The notes under the pieces were generated by a model. That model ran no database searches and had not been told where the DNA came from. It saw nothing but the letters and a program-made list of their open reading frames with translations. The position numbers and the translations under genes are program-made. Shown piece by piece: positions 19,957-33,372 of a DNA stretch of 64,000 nt. Positions within the stretch are counted from its first letter, which is position 1, and the number at the start of each line of letters is the position of its first letter. The stretch comes from Paralichthys olivaceus (lineage: Eukaryota > Chordata > Actinopteri > Pleuronectiformes > Paralichthyidae): assembly GCF_024713975.1 (NCBI RefSeq), contig NC_091099.1, forward strand, positions 892,001-956,000, given 5' to 3'.

Positions 19957-22900
19957 ACTCACACACACACACACACACAGTGTCTCACTACATGCACTGA
20001 TACAGAACCAGCAGGAAGAAGAGACCTTTATTGTGTGAACAGTCTGTGATTGTTGTAAACAGGAAGGTAACTCAGTTGTGGTCTCAGTGAGACTCACACG
20101 TGTGTTTTCAGTCACTGTGTGATGCTGAGGAGCAGAGGTCACTGTGAGGAAGAGGAAGACATGTGTCTCTGAACGACTGTGAGGAAGAGGAAGACGAGGG
20201 AACGATCCACGTGTTCGTACAGTAAAGTGAGAACGATTAAAGCAGAAGTGCATCAAGGCTGTAAACAGCAGAGGAACACGAACAATATGAAGGAAGTTGA
20301 GTTAAACTCAAACTTGCTGAGATGAAATGCACGAGAACGAATACAAAGGATCAGCGTCTCTTACCGTATTATTTCTATCATATTATCTAAAATGAATAAT
20401 ATCAATACTATTTATCCTTCTACTAATTCCACCAGCGTCTGTTTGTCCACATGTGAAACTTTTCATCTTATCGACGGAGCAGGGTGTCTTCAGTCTGTGG
20501 ACATGTCCTCTTCTAGGTCCTCAGATAAACTACAGCAGTGGTCGGTGACTTTGTCAAAATCGTTGTCAGATCATTTTGATGGTTAGATTTGTTTTTTTAT
20601 TCCAACATGACAGACTGACAGACAGTCTGACCTCGGCCACTGCAGCAACATTCACAGAATCACTTCCTGTTTGGCCATTTGTATTCTTTCCTACAAGGCT
20701 TTAACCTGAGTAGAATTTCAGAGCTTTTATTTTGAAAAGTCGTGAACTTGGGTCTGAAGTTTGTCGATTGTTTAACAAAATGAAAAATAACAGCAGCGGA
20801 GTAAATCATTCAAACGAGAACTTTGATGAAACAAATTTGGTTTCGTTTTATAAAAACACTGACACACACTAAATGTTCCGTGCAGATAAACCAGGTAGAA
20901 TGAACACACAGTTTTTTAACGTCAGAAGTGACAGAACATTGTAGAAGAGTTTGAGGACGACTCAGTAACGACGAGGAATAATTCTGATCAACACAGGACA
21001 AGAGAACACAACATTACAAACACACACTTTTACAACAGTGACTGGACAAAACGTTGTGATACGGTTCTTTGGAAGTACATGTACTTCCTACATGTCAGAC
21101 CAAAAACAGACAAAACTTCTGTTGTTACTTCTCACAAAGTTTTCATGCTGCACACGGAGGTAACAGGCGGTAACCACAGAAACGTGTCGGTCAGGAGATG
21201 CCGCCTCATTATGGGACCGAGCTGAGCTCCATGGAGATGAGTTCCGGTACTAAACCGCGCTGATGTTGAACTTTTCAATCTTTACAAAAGTGGAAAAAGA
21301 GCGAACGGGAGGGAGCGAGGCCACAGAGCCCTCGGGGTTTGGAAACTTCAGGCCGGGAACGGCTAAATGCTGCGTTTAATGGTTTGGAATGATCACTGGG
21401 TGAATACTGACGAGCACAATTTGAAGGAGCTAATCGATGTGTGACACATTTCAACTCCGGTCGAATTGAGGCCTGTTAAAATAAACCAGGGGAGAATGTG
21501 AGTGACTCTTAAAGACACTGACTGAGCCGATTAGGCTCGGTGTGAAAATGCTGTCTAATAAGACCTGATCCAACATCTTCAGCTTTTGTGTTTCCAGGGA
21601 GTCGATGGAGATTTCTGACGAGACCAAACATGCACAAGCTGCACAGACTAACACAGAGGAGGAGCAGTTGTTAAAGAGGGAAATGAGATTCTTTTCCAAT
21701 CTGCTTGTCGAGTGTAGCCAAAAACTTCTCCTTCGTCCCTCGGGCTCGGACAGGAGGACGTGCTGCCTCCTCCTCCTCCTCCTCCTCCTCCTCCTCCTCC
21801 TTCTCAGTCCAGACATTAGTGTTCGGAGGAATGTATCAGCTGCTTGTCACTGTTTGTCAGTTTGACAGACTGCGAGCGTCGTTGTTTGTGGACCGGCTCT
21901 TCCTCCCTGTTCCCCGCTCCGTCTCTGCTTGACTCCCGCCGCCCCGAGAAAGAAGTGGAGATCAGTCAGAGTGAGACTTGAGTTTCCAGACCGCTGTGCC
22001 ATGTACACGATACACAAACCCCCAGATATTCTCACAATTAGCTCGGGTGCCCCACATTCCTGACCTCCGCTTCCATGTGCGTATTTAGGGCAAAGGTCAA
22101 CGGTGGCAGCTCCACGACTCGTGCAGCTCCACTGAAAACTCTCTGTGGTTTTTACTGCTGGAGCTGCGTGAGGGACGGAAGAGTAAAGAAACACATCTGA
22201 GAATGTGATGGTTGTAATAAAAGAGTCAAGACTTGTTTTAAAATCGAGCTTTTCGGCTCATGGCTCTAAATATCCAACTTTATTGAATCTTGAATCAACC
22301 CACTGGTCTCAATCATTTGTTTTTGTCTCGATGACGTTTGAAACCACAAATGTCATAAAATCTGATTTCAGGATGATTCAATCTTACTTGTGTTTATCTG
22401 AGATGAGATAATCTTGTCAGGAACCATTTGCACTAGATCATTAAATTGGTTTGAAAAAGTTGACTGATGGTTGAGGCTGATCCGTCTGTGAAGAGAAACC
22501 AGATGACTGATCACTATCACTGCTGATGATCTGATCAGGTGACGGTTGTGGCTCATGGTGATGAACTCACAGAGAACAAAGCTCCCTCAGCGTCAGAGAT
22601 CTGAAAACTGTGTCGTCATCTTGATGGATCTCGTCAGTTCGTTAATTTACGAGTGTGGTTTCACTCTCCGAGTCGTTAGCCATGAATGAATGAGCTCCTC
22701 TTTGACTGCCCCATTAAACAAAAATAACCCAGACACGACAGACTGCAGGTTAAACTCCCCTCCCCCCTCCAGCTGACAGACAGGTACCACGTCCCATGTC
22801 TCCATATGATGCAGTTTGTCAGCGGTGTCTCCGTGGGTCAGTCTGTAATTAGAGGACTAAAGACGCCACATACCAGACACAGACTATTGATGAGACGAGC

Positions 22901-25900
22901 ACAGTCCTGACGAACAACACGTCCTCTCTTTTGTTCTTCGGGCCAAAACCAGCCGACCGTCCTGTGACTGGGTTCGTTGGTGTCTCTCGCGGGGGTGAGA
23001 TCCGTCGGCTCGGTCTCAGTATGAACTGCTGTGGATGTGTAACTGCAGGTTTCCAGTGGTCAGGATAATCACAAGTGAACCTCTGGAATATCACAGACAT
23101 TTTAAAATATGTTTGGCGTGTTTGCTGATACCAATATTGGAAGTTGCCTCTATGGTCTTTCAGTTGGAGACCAGCACTTCAGATTTTCAATCAGAACCCT
23201 GCAGCTGCTTCTGCTTAGATTTGCTCTGCTTGTGCTCAGACTTTGTGCTTGCGCTCCGATACGTTGTAAGTTCGATGGTTTTCCTGCGCTTTCACTTTCA
23301 TGTACTCCCACACGGGGCTCAAGAATAAGTTCAAATAACCACGACGAGGGTGGGACAGTTTCATTTGTCAGCACTACACCTGGCATTCTGTGGGTTGTGG
23401 ACTGTAACAGACAGATGAGCAGAAGTTTCACGTGTGCACAGAAGCAGCTTTAGGAGAAGAGATGACGCTGGAGCGCAAGAAAATCTGATTGCATGCGACA
23501 AAATATCTGAGTGGAAGCGAACGGTCACAGAGCAAATTTAAGCTTGGGTTGTTTGAAGTTTACACTCTTGAATAAATAGAGGAAAGAAATACCTTAGTCA
23601 CACCATCGTGTCACGTAGGAGGTTTGACTTTGTATTTGTGTAAGTGACTCATTAGACTCAGTTTGTTAAGTCTCCACCAACACCCAGCGTCTTCTGCTGA
23701 GCCACCACCGGGGGGGGGGGGGGGGGTCATGAGCAAACCTGTTATATGTGTGTTTGTCCCTTAAAGTAAGTCGACTTCTTTTTAACAGAACCTCCAGAAC
23801 ATTTCAGGAACATCTCCTCCTCCTCCATCCACACGACGTGGGGTTCGGTACCTCGTCTGTGAACGCTCTTGTCCAGACTTGAGGAGCCGGGGATTGAACC
23901 ACAGGCCATTTGATTAGTGGACGACCCACTCTATCTCTTGAGCCACAGCTGCCCCCAAGTGTGGGATTATAGTATGGGATTATACTGCATGTAGGCGTTT
24001 ATATTTGAAAAGGGTGCGTCAGGTCGTCTAGATATTCACGTCTGAAAATAGTTTGAGAGATCACATGTTGCCTCTTGACAGAATCAAATATATGAAGGAT
24101 TTGTTGACACAGAATCATCATTTGTTTGTAAAGTTTGTAAAGCCTCAGGTTGCTGTGAATTGTGGGATATCTGAATAGTTTTTATTAGAAATATTTCAGC
24201 TCTGTTACAGTTTGAGCAGCAGCTTATTAAAGAGACGAGCCTGAAACACACAGAGCGTAACGCAGCAGTAAATGAACATCTGGACCATCAGGTTCATGGA
24301 TGTGATTCTCTTGTAAAGTGATTTTTTTAAATGCAAAATAAATTGAAAAGCCTTTTATTGTAAAAAATAGCCAAATGTGGCTTAGCTTGTGTATTAGTTC
24401 CTGACAAATCAAGTGACCTTCTCACGCTGATGTAAATCCATCATAACTATAAAGCAGCCCGGCTCGCTGACATGCAACAATCCCTGCAACGGAAACCAGA
24501 GATATTAAAGCAGCAGCGTCGACATGATGCGTCGTGTTGTTGCCCAAATAAACCGTTGTCACATGGTGTCGCTGTGTTGTCGTGGGACAGACGGACAGAA
24601 ACACACAAAAACAAAGAGTTCACCTGACTCATCAAACAGTTCACTCACTGATGTGGTGCACAATCAAATATCTGGATCCAGTGAATTTAAATATTAAAAG
24701 CTGGAGGTATGAGTCTAGGTTCTATTTATTCAGGTGGGAAATCATCTCTGTGATAGGATCCAGTCAGTCAGTGTGAGTGTCTACGTCATTGTTACAGAAC
24801 TCAAAGCAAACGAAAGCGTAGTAGTGAGGATGTAGCCTGAGAAAACCAGCAGATATTTACATTTCTGCAGCTGGAACCAGAGAATATTTGACATCTGAAC
24901 CCTGTAAAGTGACTTTTTTATCAAAATAATCACTTATTCCTTTCCTGTGGATCGTTTCAGCTTCAACCATAAAGTAACGTTGACTTGTTTAAACCTGAGA
25001 AACGAACAAGTCAATAACAGCTGGCTTTAACTTTCTATACACGATTTTCAATTTAAACATCAGCTCATAAATAATAAAGAGTGATTTGTAAAATAAAATA
25101 GTATTGTATGACAAATTGACCTGCCGGAGAAATGCTCACCCCCACACACACACACACACACACAAACCTCTCCACTGGAGCTGTGTTGTGACACATTGTT
25201 CTCATTATGTTTCTGGCAGAAACAGATTTTTGAGGGAAGGAGCAGGAAAAGCGAGCGAAACAGGATTAAGAAGGAAAGAACAGAGGTGGGGAGGTGGAAC
25301 TTCAGGAGAGCTGCAGGAACACAGAGGAAAGAGACAGAGGGAGTGAGGGGGGGGGGCGGCGAGAAAGGGGGGAGGAATGAAAGACTGCAGAGAAAGAGAT
25401 GGAGAAGGAGGGATGGAAGGGGGGGGGGGGTCGAGAGAGGTATGGAGAATAAGAGAGGCATGAGAGAGAGGAGTGGGCCAAACCACGGGGGGAATTTCTG
25501 GGCAGTTTTAGGGGAAAATTCAGAGGGTCTGGCTTTCTCCTCTGTGAGCTATTATTTTGTTATTTCGGCCTCACTACAAGATGTGTGTGTAGCTTTACGA
25601 CGCTTTGTGGCGAAACTACGGCCACAACCAAATATGTCAAGTCAGACTCTTCTGCCTTTTGCGCTCCTCCTCCTCCTCTGAATATTGTCCTCTTCTCCCT
25701 CTGTCCGTCCTCTACCCAGCGAGGTATGAAGGGAAGCAGATGAGCTGGTCTCGTGGGGCGTCGCTCTGCGTCTCGGGGGAATCTGATCTGCACACGTTAA
25801 TGTAGACGTGCACGGAGGAGAAGAAAATAGTGTGAGCTCACATACTGACGCAATGAGCGGCTGGTCCGCTGTGGACAGGCCTAATTATACACAGAAGAGC

Positions 25901-26946
25901 TAATGAGTTCATCTAACGGCACCGAACCAGAGACACACAGACATCTAGATCTGTCTGGAGGGACGGAGAGAGGACACGTCTTCTGTCAGAGTTACTGGTT
26001 CTGGCAGAAGAAACTGTGACATAGGACAGAAGGAAAAGTCCAAATGTCACTGTCGGTGAACGAAGATGAAATAAAATCCATATTTTTACAAGCTCGGGTC
26101 GATTCACATCCGTTTTTTTCCTTGAAAATTCAGATTGAAACTGGTTTATGTTTTTTTAAAGTACAACTTGTTGTATCTCAGAGTGCGAGCAGAAATCTGT
26201 GAAGTGCGACTCAAAGTGTTCTCCTCGGTTGCACCGGTGCACCGAGCGTTTATCTGGTGTGTCTCTGTGTTTGATCGAGGGGCTTCTTCATCTCGTCTCC
26301 TCTGCACTCGCTCACACGGGCACAAACAGAAAGTGAAACAGAGAAGAGCAGCCGAGGCTTGGTTTCTGTCTGTCCACACCCCTGACTCACCTGAGCTCTA
26401 CACTTTAACTCTTAACACCAACACCCAGCGCAAGTGATTAGAAACTTAACATTCCTTCAGTCACTCCCTAAAATGACAAAGTCAGGCGCGTCACTTCACC
26501 TTATTGTCACGAATCCTCAGATTTAAAGCGTTTCCTCTGAAACAATCTGTCAAACACATTGAGTTTTAATCTCAGCCAACGTGGCGACGGCAGTAATGAC
26601 GAGGTAACAATGGATTCATCTGTCCGTTGTGCTTTTGCTGCATCTCAGCTGTGAAAAGAATCTACATCCCATGACAATGGCTTTGATTTGTGAGGATACA
26701 TCACAGACCGAAGCGGCGCCCGGCCTTTTTAATTCAGACAGAACAGATGAAGATGAATAGAAGCAGATGCCCACCGGTCCACCGAGCCAACACGTTACAC
26801 AACACAGCATTCATGAGCCTCATGCCTCAGAGGCTCCTCACAACCAAAGCTGTGAAGATATCTGACCACAAAATCTGAGCGACATGGCAAGAAAAACTCA
26901 ATAAATAAGAATTATAGAGTCAGAGAACAAGAGGGAATGGTTTAAA

Positions 26947-27003
<57 letters not shown>

Positions 27004-28248
27004 TACGATGCTGCCTGATCCTGTACATATATTCTTATTCACTTTAATTGTACATAATTTACATCTGTATTACCACAAAGAACTCCGATCACTTGGTAAG
27101 CTGCTCTAATATTTGGAACTGTCCGTGGACATTGCACTGATGTCATTGTTGTTTTTCTTTCTAGTCTTTTTCTTGTGTTGCTCTTTGTGCCCTTGAATTT
27201 CTCTCTGGAGACAAATAAAGTTGTTTTGAATTTGAATAACATAGCAGAGGTTCGGAGCTTGTTTAGTTGGTTTGACGGAGATACGACAAACAATATGTCT
27301 ACTCGTCACTCGTCTTAGTTTACTGACTGAAGTGTGGTGGTTCAGGTATGACAGCATTTTATTTATCTTTAGAATAAAAGCTCTGAATGCACTGGAGCAG
27401 GTTTTCATCTGGCGGCTGGCTTGTCTACTCGTCTTCATCCAATCAGACACAAGAGAAGCAGTCAGGTGACCTGTCCTCAGCCCAGAGATCATTCCTGAAC
27501 CAGAGGACGCAGTGCACAGTCTTCTCCTGGTGATTATGGAGCAGGCTTGTGCTTTCTGCACAGTTTCACTGTTCACGTGTTGGTTTTCTCTCTGCTTCTG
27601 TAACTGAAGTTGAAACTGGACGAGCTTCGTCTCGTGGTGATCGAGAGCTGGAGCGAGCCGAGCAGAAACTTGGTTCTAAGTTAGAAACGACCAGGAAGAG
27701 AGTTGTGGTTCTGCCTCATTGTCTACGTGACCGTGAGCTGAAGTTTTTTATTTTCTGATCTTTCTTTATTGTAAACAATGAGCTTGAACAAAATATATTC
27801 AGCGTGTGTCTTGAAGCTGTAGAGCTCACTGTAAACAAGGACGGACTCGTGCACGTTACTGAATCAGACATTGCTCGTGGATGGTGGACATATCATTGGC
27901 CCCCCCCTGTGTAAATTGTGGCCCCTTTATGGCCCCTGATTCAGAGAAATCCTCGATCCACCACTGGAGTGAAGGAGGAGCTCGAGCGATGTGGATTTTT
28001 TGGGGAGAGATCTTAATAATTCCAACTTGAGTCTGTGAACTGTACCGTTGCTGTGAAGATGAACGGATCCCTGCAGCCTCAGTTCTTCACTTCAACCTCA
28101 TCATCAGTTCAAGCTGACGTCCACACCAGCAGCCTGTTCAACCCTCGCTGCCTCCGAGTCTGTGGATGGAAAATGTCTCAGCTGAACATCTCTGCTGATT
28201 ATTAGTTCTGAAAGAGCTTTGCAGTGTTGGCGTCCTCTCTCACCCACG

Positions 28249-28304
<56 letters not shown>

Positions 28305-30290
28305 AGGATTCACCGACGCTCTCACTCTCACTTAAGTTTGCAGAAATGATCCCAGACCTTGTTGGTGTGGGCACTGTGGTTGTGAGGAGGAGGCCCGGGG
28401 AGATGGGGATCAATTTCTTAACTTGTGGCCTCAGGATTACCACCGGCCCCACGCTTCACTGTGACTCACACACAACGTGATGTACACACAGGCCGGCGTG
28501 CACGCTGCAGCTCCGTGCACTGTGCATATACGGCTCAGTCATTAAACCTGCACCTCTCTCTCTCTGAGATCATTTCAGAGTCGTGCCCGAGCACATTACT
28601 TTAGACTTGCATCATATTTTTTTCATGCACACACACGCACACACGCACACACACACACTTTCATGGACCTAATATCTCCTCACTTCTTGATTCTTGTCTC
28701 AAGTTTCATAAAGAGCGAAACGACCCAATGATCCAAGACACACACAGACACACACAGACACACACACACACACACACACTCACACACACACACACACACA
28801 CACAGACAGACACACACACACAAAGAGAGAGAAATGGACATGTCATGTACAAGAGAAGATAAAAGAGTGTGTGTGTGCCAGTGAGGCCGGGACGTGTACG
28901 AGGCCTCAGGACCAAATTTGGAAAGTGGATCCACCACATCGGAGCAGAGCTCATTCTTTAACAAACATCTGCCAAACACACAGCTGCACGGCCAAGTCCA
29001 CTCTGTTTTCTTAGATGATGTCACACACGGGACCTTTGTGTCCTTGTGGGACCTCCTGGACGATAAGCAGGAACTGTTCACACTCTCCGACGTCTTGGCT
29101 GGAATATGATCAGCGTCCTTTTCTTTTGTAAAATATACCGTATCTGTAATTAGGTTTGTTTGAAACTTCGGCTCAGACAAACACTCAGCCTCTCTCTCCA
29201 CTGTGTTTACAAAGTCTAACCCTGCCCGGGCCCACGGCTGAGTTTAAACGCAGATGAGATTCTGACTTCTTCCAGAAAACATCGAGAGTGTTTCCTCATG
29301 TCTTCGTTCACAGCCGATCGCACCATATATCCTGAGTGATGGGGTATTATTGAGTCCCACAGCTGGTCAAACTGTCCACACACTGCTCGCTTCAGGCCTC
29401 AGACACTGAACAGCCGTCTCCGCCTGTCGGCTGCTGTAGCCAAACACACGTACGATAAATTACGACCAGAAGAATCATCCGCTGTTTGACTGAAGAGGAG
29501 GAGGATCATTGATGAAACAGATTCTGAGAATTATCTTGACTTTTAGGGAATGATTTGTTTTTTTCTGTTTGATTCTTTGTCGTAAGTCTCTAAAGCTGAA
29601 CCTGCTTCACATGACGTGTGTGTGTGTAACAGTGTTTGTCATCAGGCCTCGGAGACTCTGGAGTCTGAAGCAGTGTCTTCTTTCAAATCTTTACATTTTT
29701 AAATCATTTTATATTTTTTGGAAGCCATATTCTTCAATTTACCAGGGGTGCAAGATTCTTATGGTTCTTTTATCTCTATAATTAATATTATTGCCATTAT
29801 TATTCCATGTGTTTTCTGTTGTGTAGCTTTTAGTATTTTATGCAGTTGTTTCTTTGCTCTGCAGCACTTTGTACTTTGTGTATGGAAATGGTAACGGCTG
29901 CATTTATAAATACACGGTGCTCTCAACCTTCGAACGTTGGGGATCAAACCACCGACCTCCTGATCAGTGGATTACTGTGACATTCATCCTCTTCTCTCTT
30001 CCTCTCTAGTGAAATACATCCGTGAGGTTTCTCCGCTCTTCAAGAAGCCGTCCTTGGTGGCCGACCTGCCGTGGGACGGCGTCCGGCCGCAGTCGCCCAG
30101 CTACAGCGGCAGCGAGGACTCAGGGTCGCCCAAACACAGCGGCTCCTCCTCGTCCAAAGACAGAAAGGTCATCAGCCTGAGGATGTGCTTCATCAGCAGG
30201 AACCTCACGATGCCAGATCTGGAGAACAGGTCTGACACGAGACTCCTCCGTGTTTGTGGTTGAGAGAAATAGCTGAGTGTGTGGGAGCTA

Positions 30291-30324
<34 letters not shown>

Positions 30325-30908
30325 TCCAACCTCTGTTCATTAGATTGGAATGTTTGCTCTGGGAGACAATGAGCATTAAAAGATTGTTCTTGAATAAACG
30401 AGCATCTATTTATATTATCTATTATCTTATATTATCTATTATCTTATATTATCTATCTATTTAATCTGAGGAACACGTGAAACAGAGTGTGAGCAGGACG
30501 TCATGATGTGACATCAGAACTAGATCTCGTTATAAACATTGTTCATCTGATTCTCTCCTGGTTGTTTCCCTCTGAGGTGTTCACATTATTTTGTCCGGTC
30601 CTCAATCTGCTGATAACTAAATAAATAAATCTCCTCGCCGCCTCACCTCAGACTCCTGGAGCTCCACTCCCCCGACGGCCAGCACACGGTGGTGCTGCGC
30701 TGCAAAGACGGCCCCTCCGCCAACTCCTGGTTCACCGCCATCCACACCAACATCGCCGCCCTGCTGCCACAGACCCTGGCTCACATCAACGCCTACCTGG
30801 GGGCCTCGTCCTCCACCTCCACACACCCCCACCTCAAACACATCGGGTGGTTGGCTGAGCAGGTAACTCCCCTTTGTTTGAACCGTGTCAGATAGAAAAC
30901 AACAGAGG

Positions 30909-30943
<35 letters not shown>

Positions 30944-31797
30944 TTCATGGACTTTTCAGGGTTCAGTATCATGCCCCCGGACAGTCGAGGGGTCGGGGAT
31001 TGAACCACTGACCCACTGATCAGTGGACGACTCGCTTTACCTCCACGGCCTTGAAGGAGACGTTTTGTCCTCACTTGTGCGGAGCTTTCATTTCCACCAT
31101 CTTATATTAATGAGAAGAATTATGCTCGATGCTAATCCTGAGCTAACTGAGCACAAACACAAGCGTCGGAACGTAAAACAAACTCGTGAACGAACACGCG
31201 TCTCCTTGTTTCGTGTGTGTGTGAGTCACAGCCGGCTGATTGCTGGAACCTGTTCGGGGGACTTCCTGCCGTGGCTCTGGTGTGACAGCATATTGTAGAA
31301 GTGTTTGAGGACGAGTCACTGATGACGAGGAATAATTCTGAAGTTTCAACACAGCACAAGAGAACACGACATTACAGACACACATACTAACAACAGGGAG
31401 TGAAATGTGGAACTCTTCATTTAAAGTGACAGTAGGTCACCGGTGACAAAGTTCATTCTCTTTGTCCAAAATATAAAATAATTCCACTGTAATGTTTATT
31501 AATGTGCTTAAATGGTAGAATGTGAAAACAGTTCTTATAAACATACACAGTCATTGAACCACGTTTCTCTCAGGAGCGATTAACATCCAACCTCAGACAC
31601 ACAGACGGACGTCTCTGCAGGACAGTGTGTCTCCTTCAGTCAGCTTCTGTCCCACGTTTAAAACCAGGACTTGTCTTCTCACTTTGGAGACGTTTTCACT
31701 CAACGTATGGATGCGTGGTTCAGTTTGTCTTGACCGGGCTCAGACAGGAAACACACACAGTGGTAGTTTCCGTTGCTCTGTTTCCTGTGGAGCCCAC

Positions 31798-31850
<53 letters not shown>

Positions 31851-33320
31851 GCTGTCTTGACTTCAGGTCCGACTCTGAGGGTGTTTTTTTGTTTTGTACT
31901 TGAAATCAATGTTCTCACTGATGAAACTGCATCAGACTAAATAACAGTGGTAAAACTGGAAGCATCAGAGATGTGACCCAGACTCTGTGAACGTACCCTG
32001 ATGGAGAAATGGAGACTTTTCACCTCCGCAGAGAAGATTATGTTTTCATCTCTGTTGTCGGCACGATTTCTCAAAAACTACTGAAGTGGTTTTCATGTGA
32101 AGGGTCGAGCCAAGAATAAGGATAAAGAGAATGATCCATGGATAGATCTGTTTCTACTTTCCTGAACATGCGATGCCTTCTCCGAGCACCGTCGTAGTTT
32201 TACATTGAAATAATAATATATATAGACATGCACCATTTTTAAAAGGCTCCTGGTCGGGGAGACCGGATGTGTGACGCCTCCTCCTGACTTTCTCCTTCAG
32301 GTGCAGCTGGAGGGCGGACGGCAGCAGTATCGACCGGTGGTCATGGCTCTGACGGAGAAGGACATCCTGCTGTTTGAGTCGGTGCCGTGGAACAGAGAGT
32401 CTTGGTCCATGCCTCTGCTCACACACCCACTGTTAGCCACCAGGTGAACAATCAGCTCACGCTCTGCTTCCTTCACATAACTGTTTTTATCTGTTCAGTT
32501 TCTGTTCGAGGGCCAGTTCAGTAGTTTCACCCACACGTGTGTGTGTATATGAGTTTCTACGTTTAAAAGAAAAAGTGGAAGTTGTAGGAAATCTTCACAA
32601 ATGTGACAAATGAAACTGCAACCACGAAGAGTTATTTTCGTTGGGGAACTTTGGGGAACCACTAAAAAAAGATGAAGAACACTCAGTTCATCCTATTCAG
32701 TCAAAAAGGACTAATGCAGAGTATCTTTATCTTTTTTTAATGTTATTACTTTGTCAGATCTTCAGTCACAACATGTGAAAGAAAAAGATTGACCCTCGAT
32801 ATTTTGATGTTTTCCTCCAAACTCCAACCAATAAAAAAGAAATAAAAAGAAATAAAAAATAGAAGTAGAAAAGTTTGAAAAGCTTTAAATTTCAGATTCA
32901 GTTCCCCAAACAAAATACTTCCTGATTTTTCAGAGGTTGTGAGATCAGAACACGAAACACCACGTACCAAAGAAAATACATTATTAGTCATCATTTCCTT
33001 TTTCATTAACCATGTTGGTGATGTCATGATTTGTTTTTCAGTGATCTACCGAGATACACAGCGTCCAATTCAAACGAACACATGAAACAAATAATTTAAT
33101 TTAATTTATTATTTATTTGAAGCTCCGTAAGTGGAGAACAGCAGCCGCCAGGTAGAATAAAATCTCTGGACTGATCCACAAACAGTTTGAGGAACATCGA
33201 CGCGTCGTCATCAGGGTTGAAGGATTCAAAATAAAATCCTACGAGAGAACTGAGAACAAAAATGTTCCTCGATGTGAAACCGTCACTCCACCCATCTGAC
33301 ATCAGAGTTCCTGTATGTTC

Positions 33321-33372
<52 letters not shown>

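Larger units (their letters stand above)
19543..30009 (+). other. sntb2 intron 1 (10.5 kb), no nested gene seen
   Basis: Donor GTGAG follows LEG and acceptor CTAG precedes exon 2; the split Val codon is restored across it. It contains microsatellites, two SINE-like fragments (about 23870-23957 and 29934-29985), a copy of a repeat shared with intron 3 (20928-21028), an (AT)n array and a LINE-like tail. No open frame in either strand showed a known domain or conserved exon. Confidence 0.7.

Noticed and set aside
23870-23957. Possible tRNA gene on the minus strand
   Set aside because: A good B box and a weak A box are present, but no acceptor-stem pairing or anticodon arm. Three diverged copies occur in the window, which fits a tRNA-derived SINE.
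19543-30009. Nested gene in the large sntb2 intron
   Set aside because: I looked for conserved exons on both strands and found only repeat-derived or short anonymous frames.
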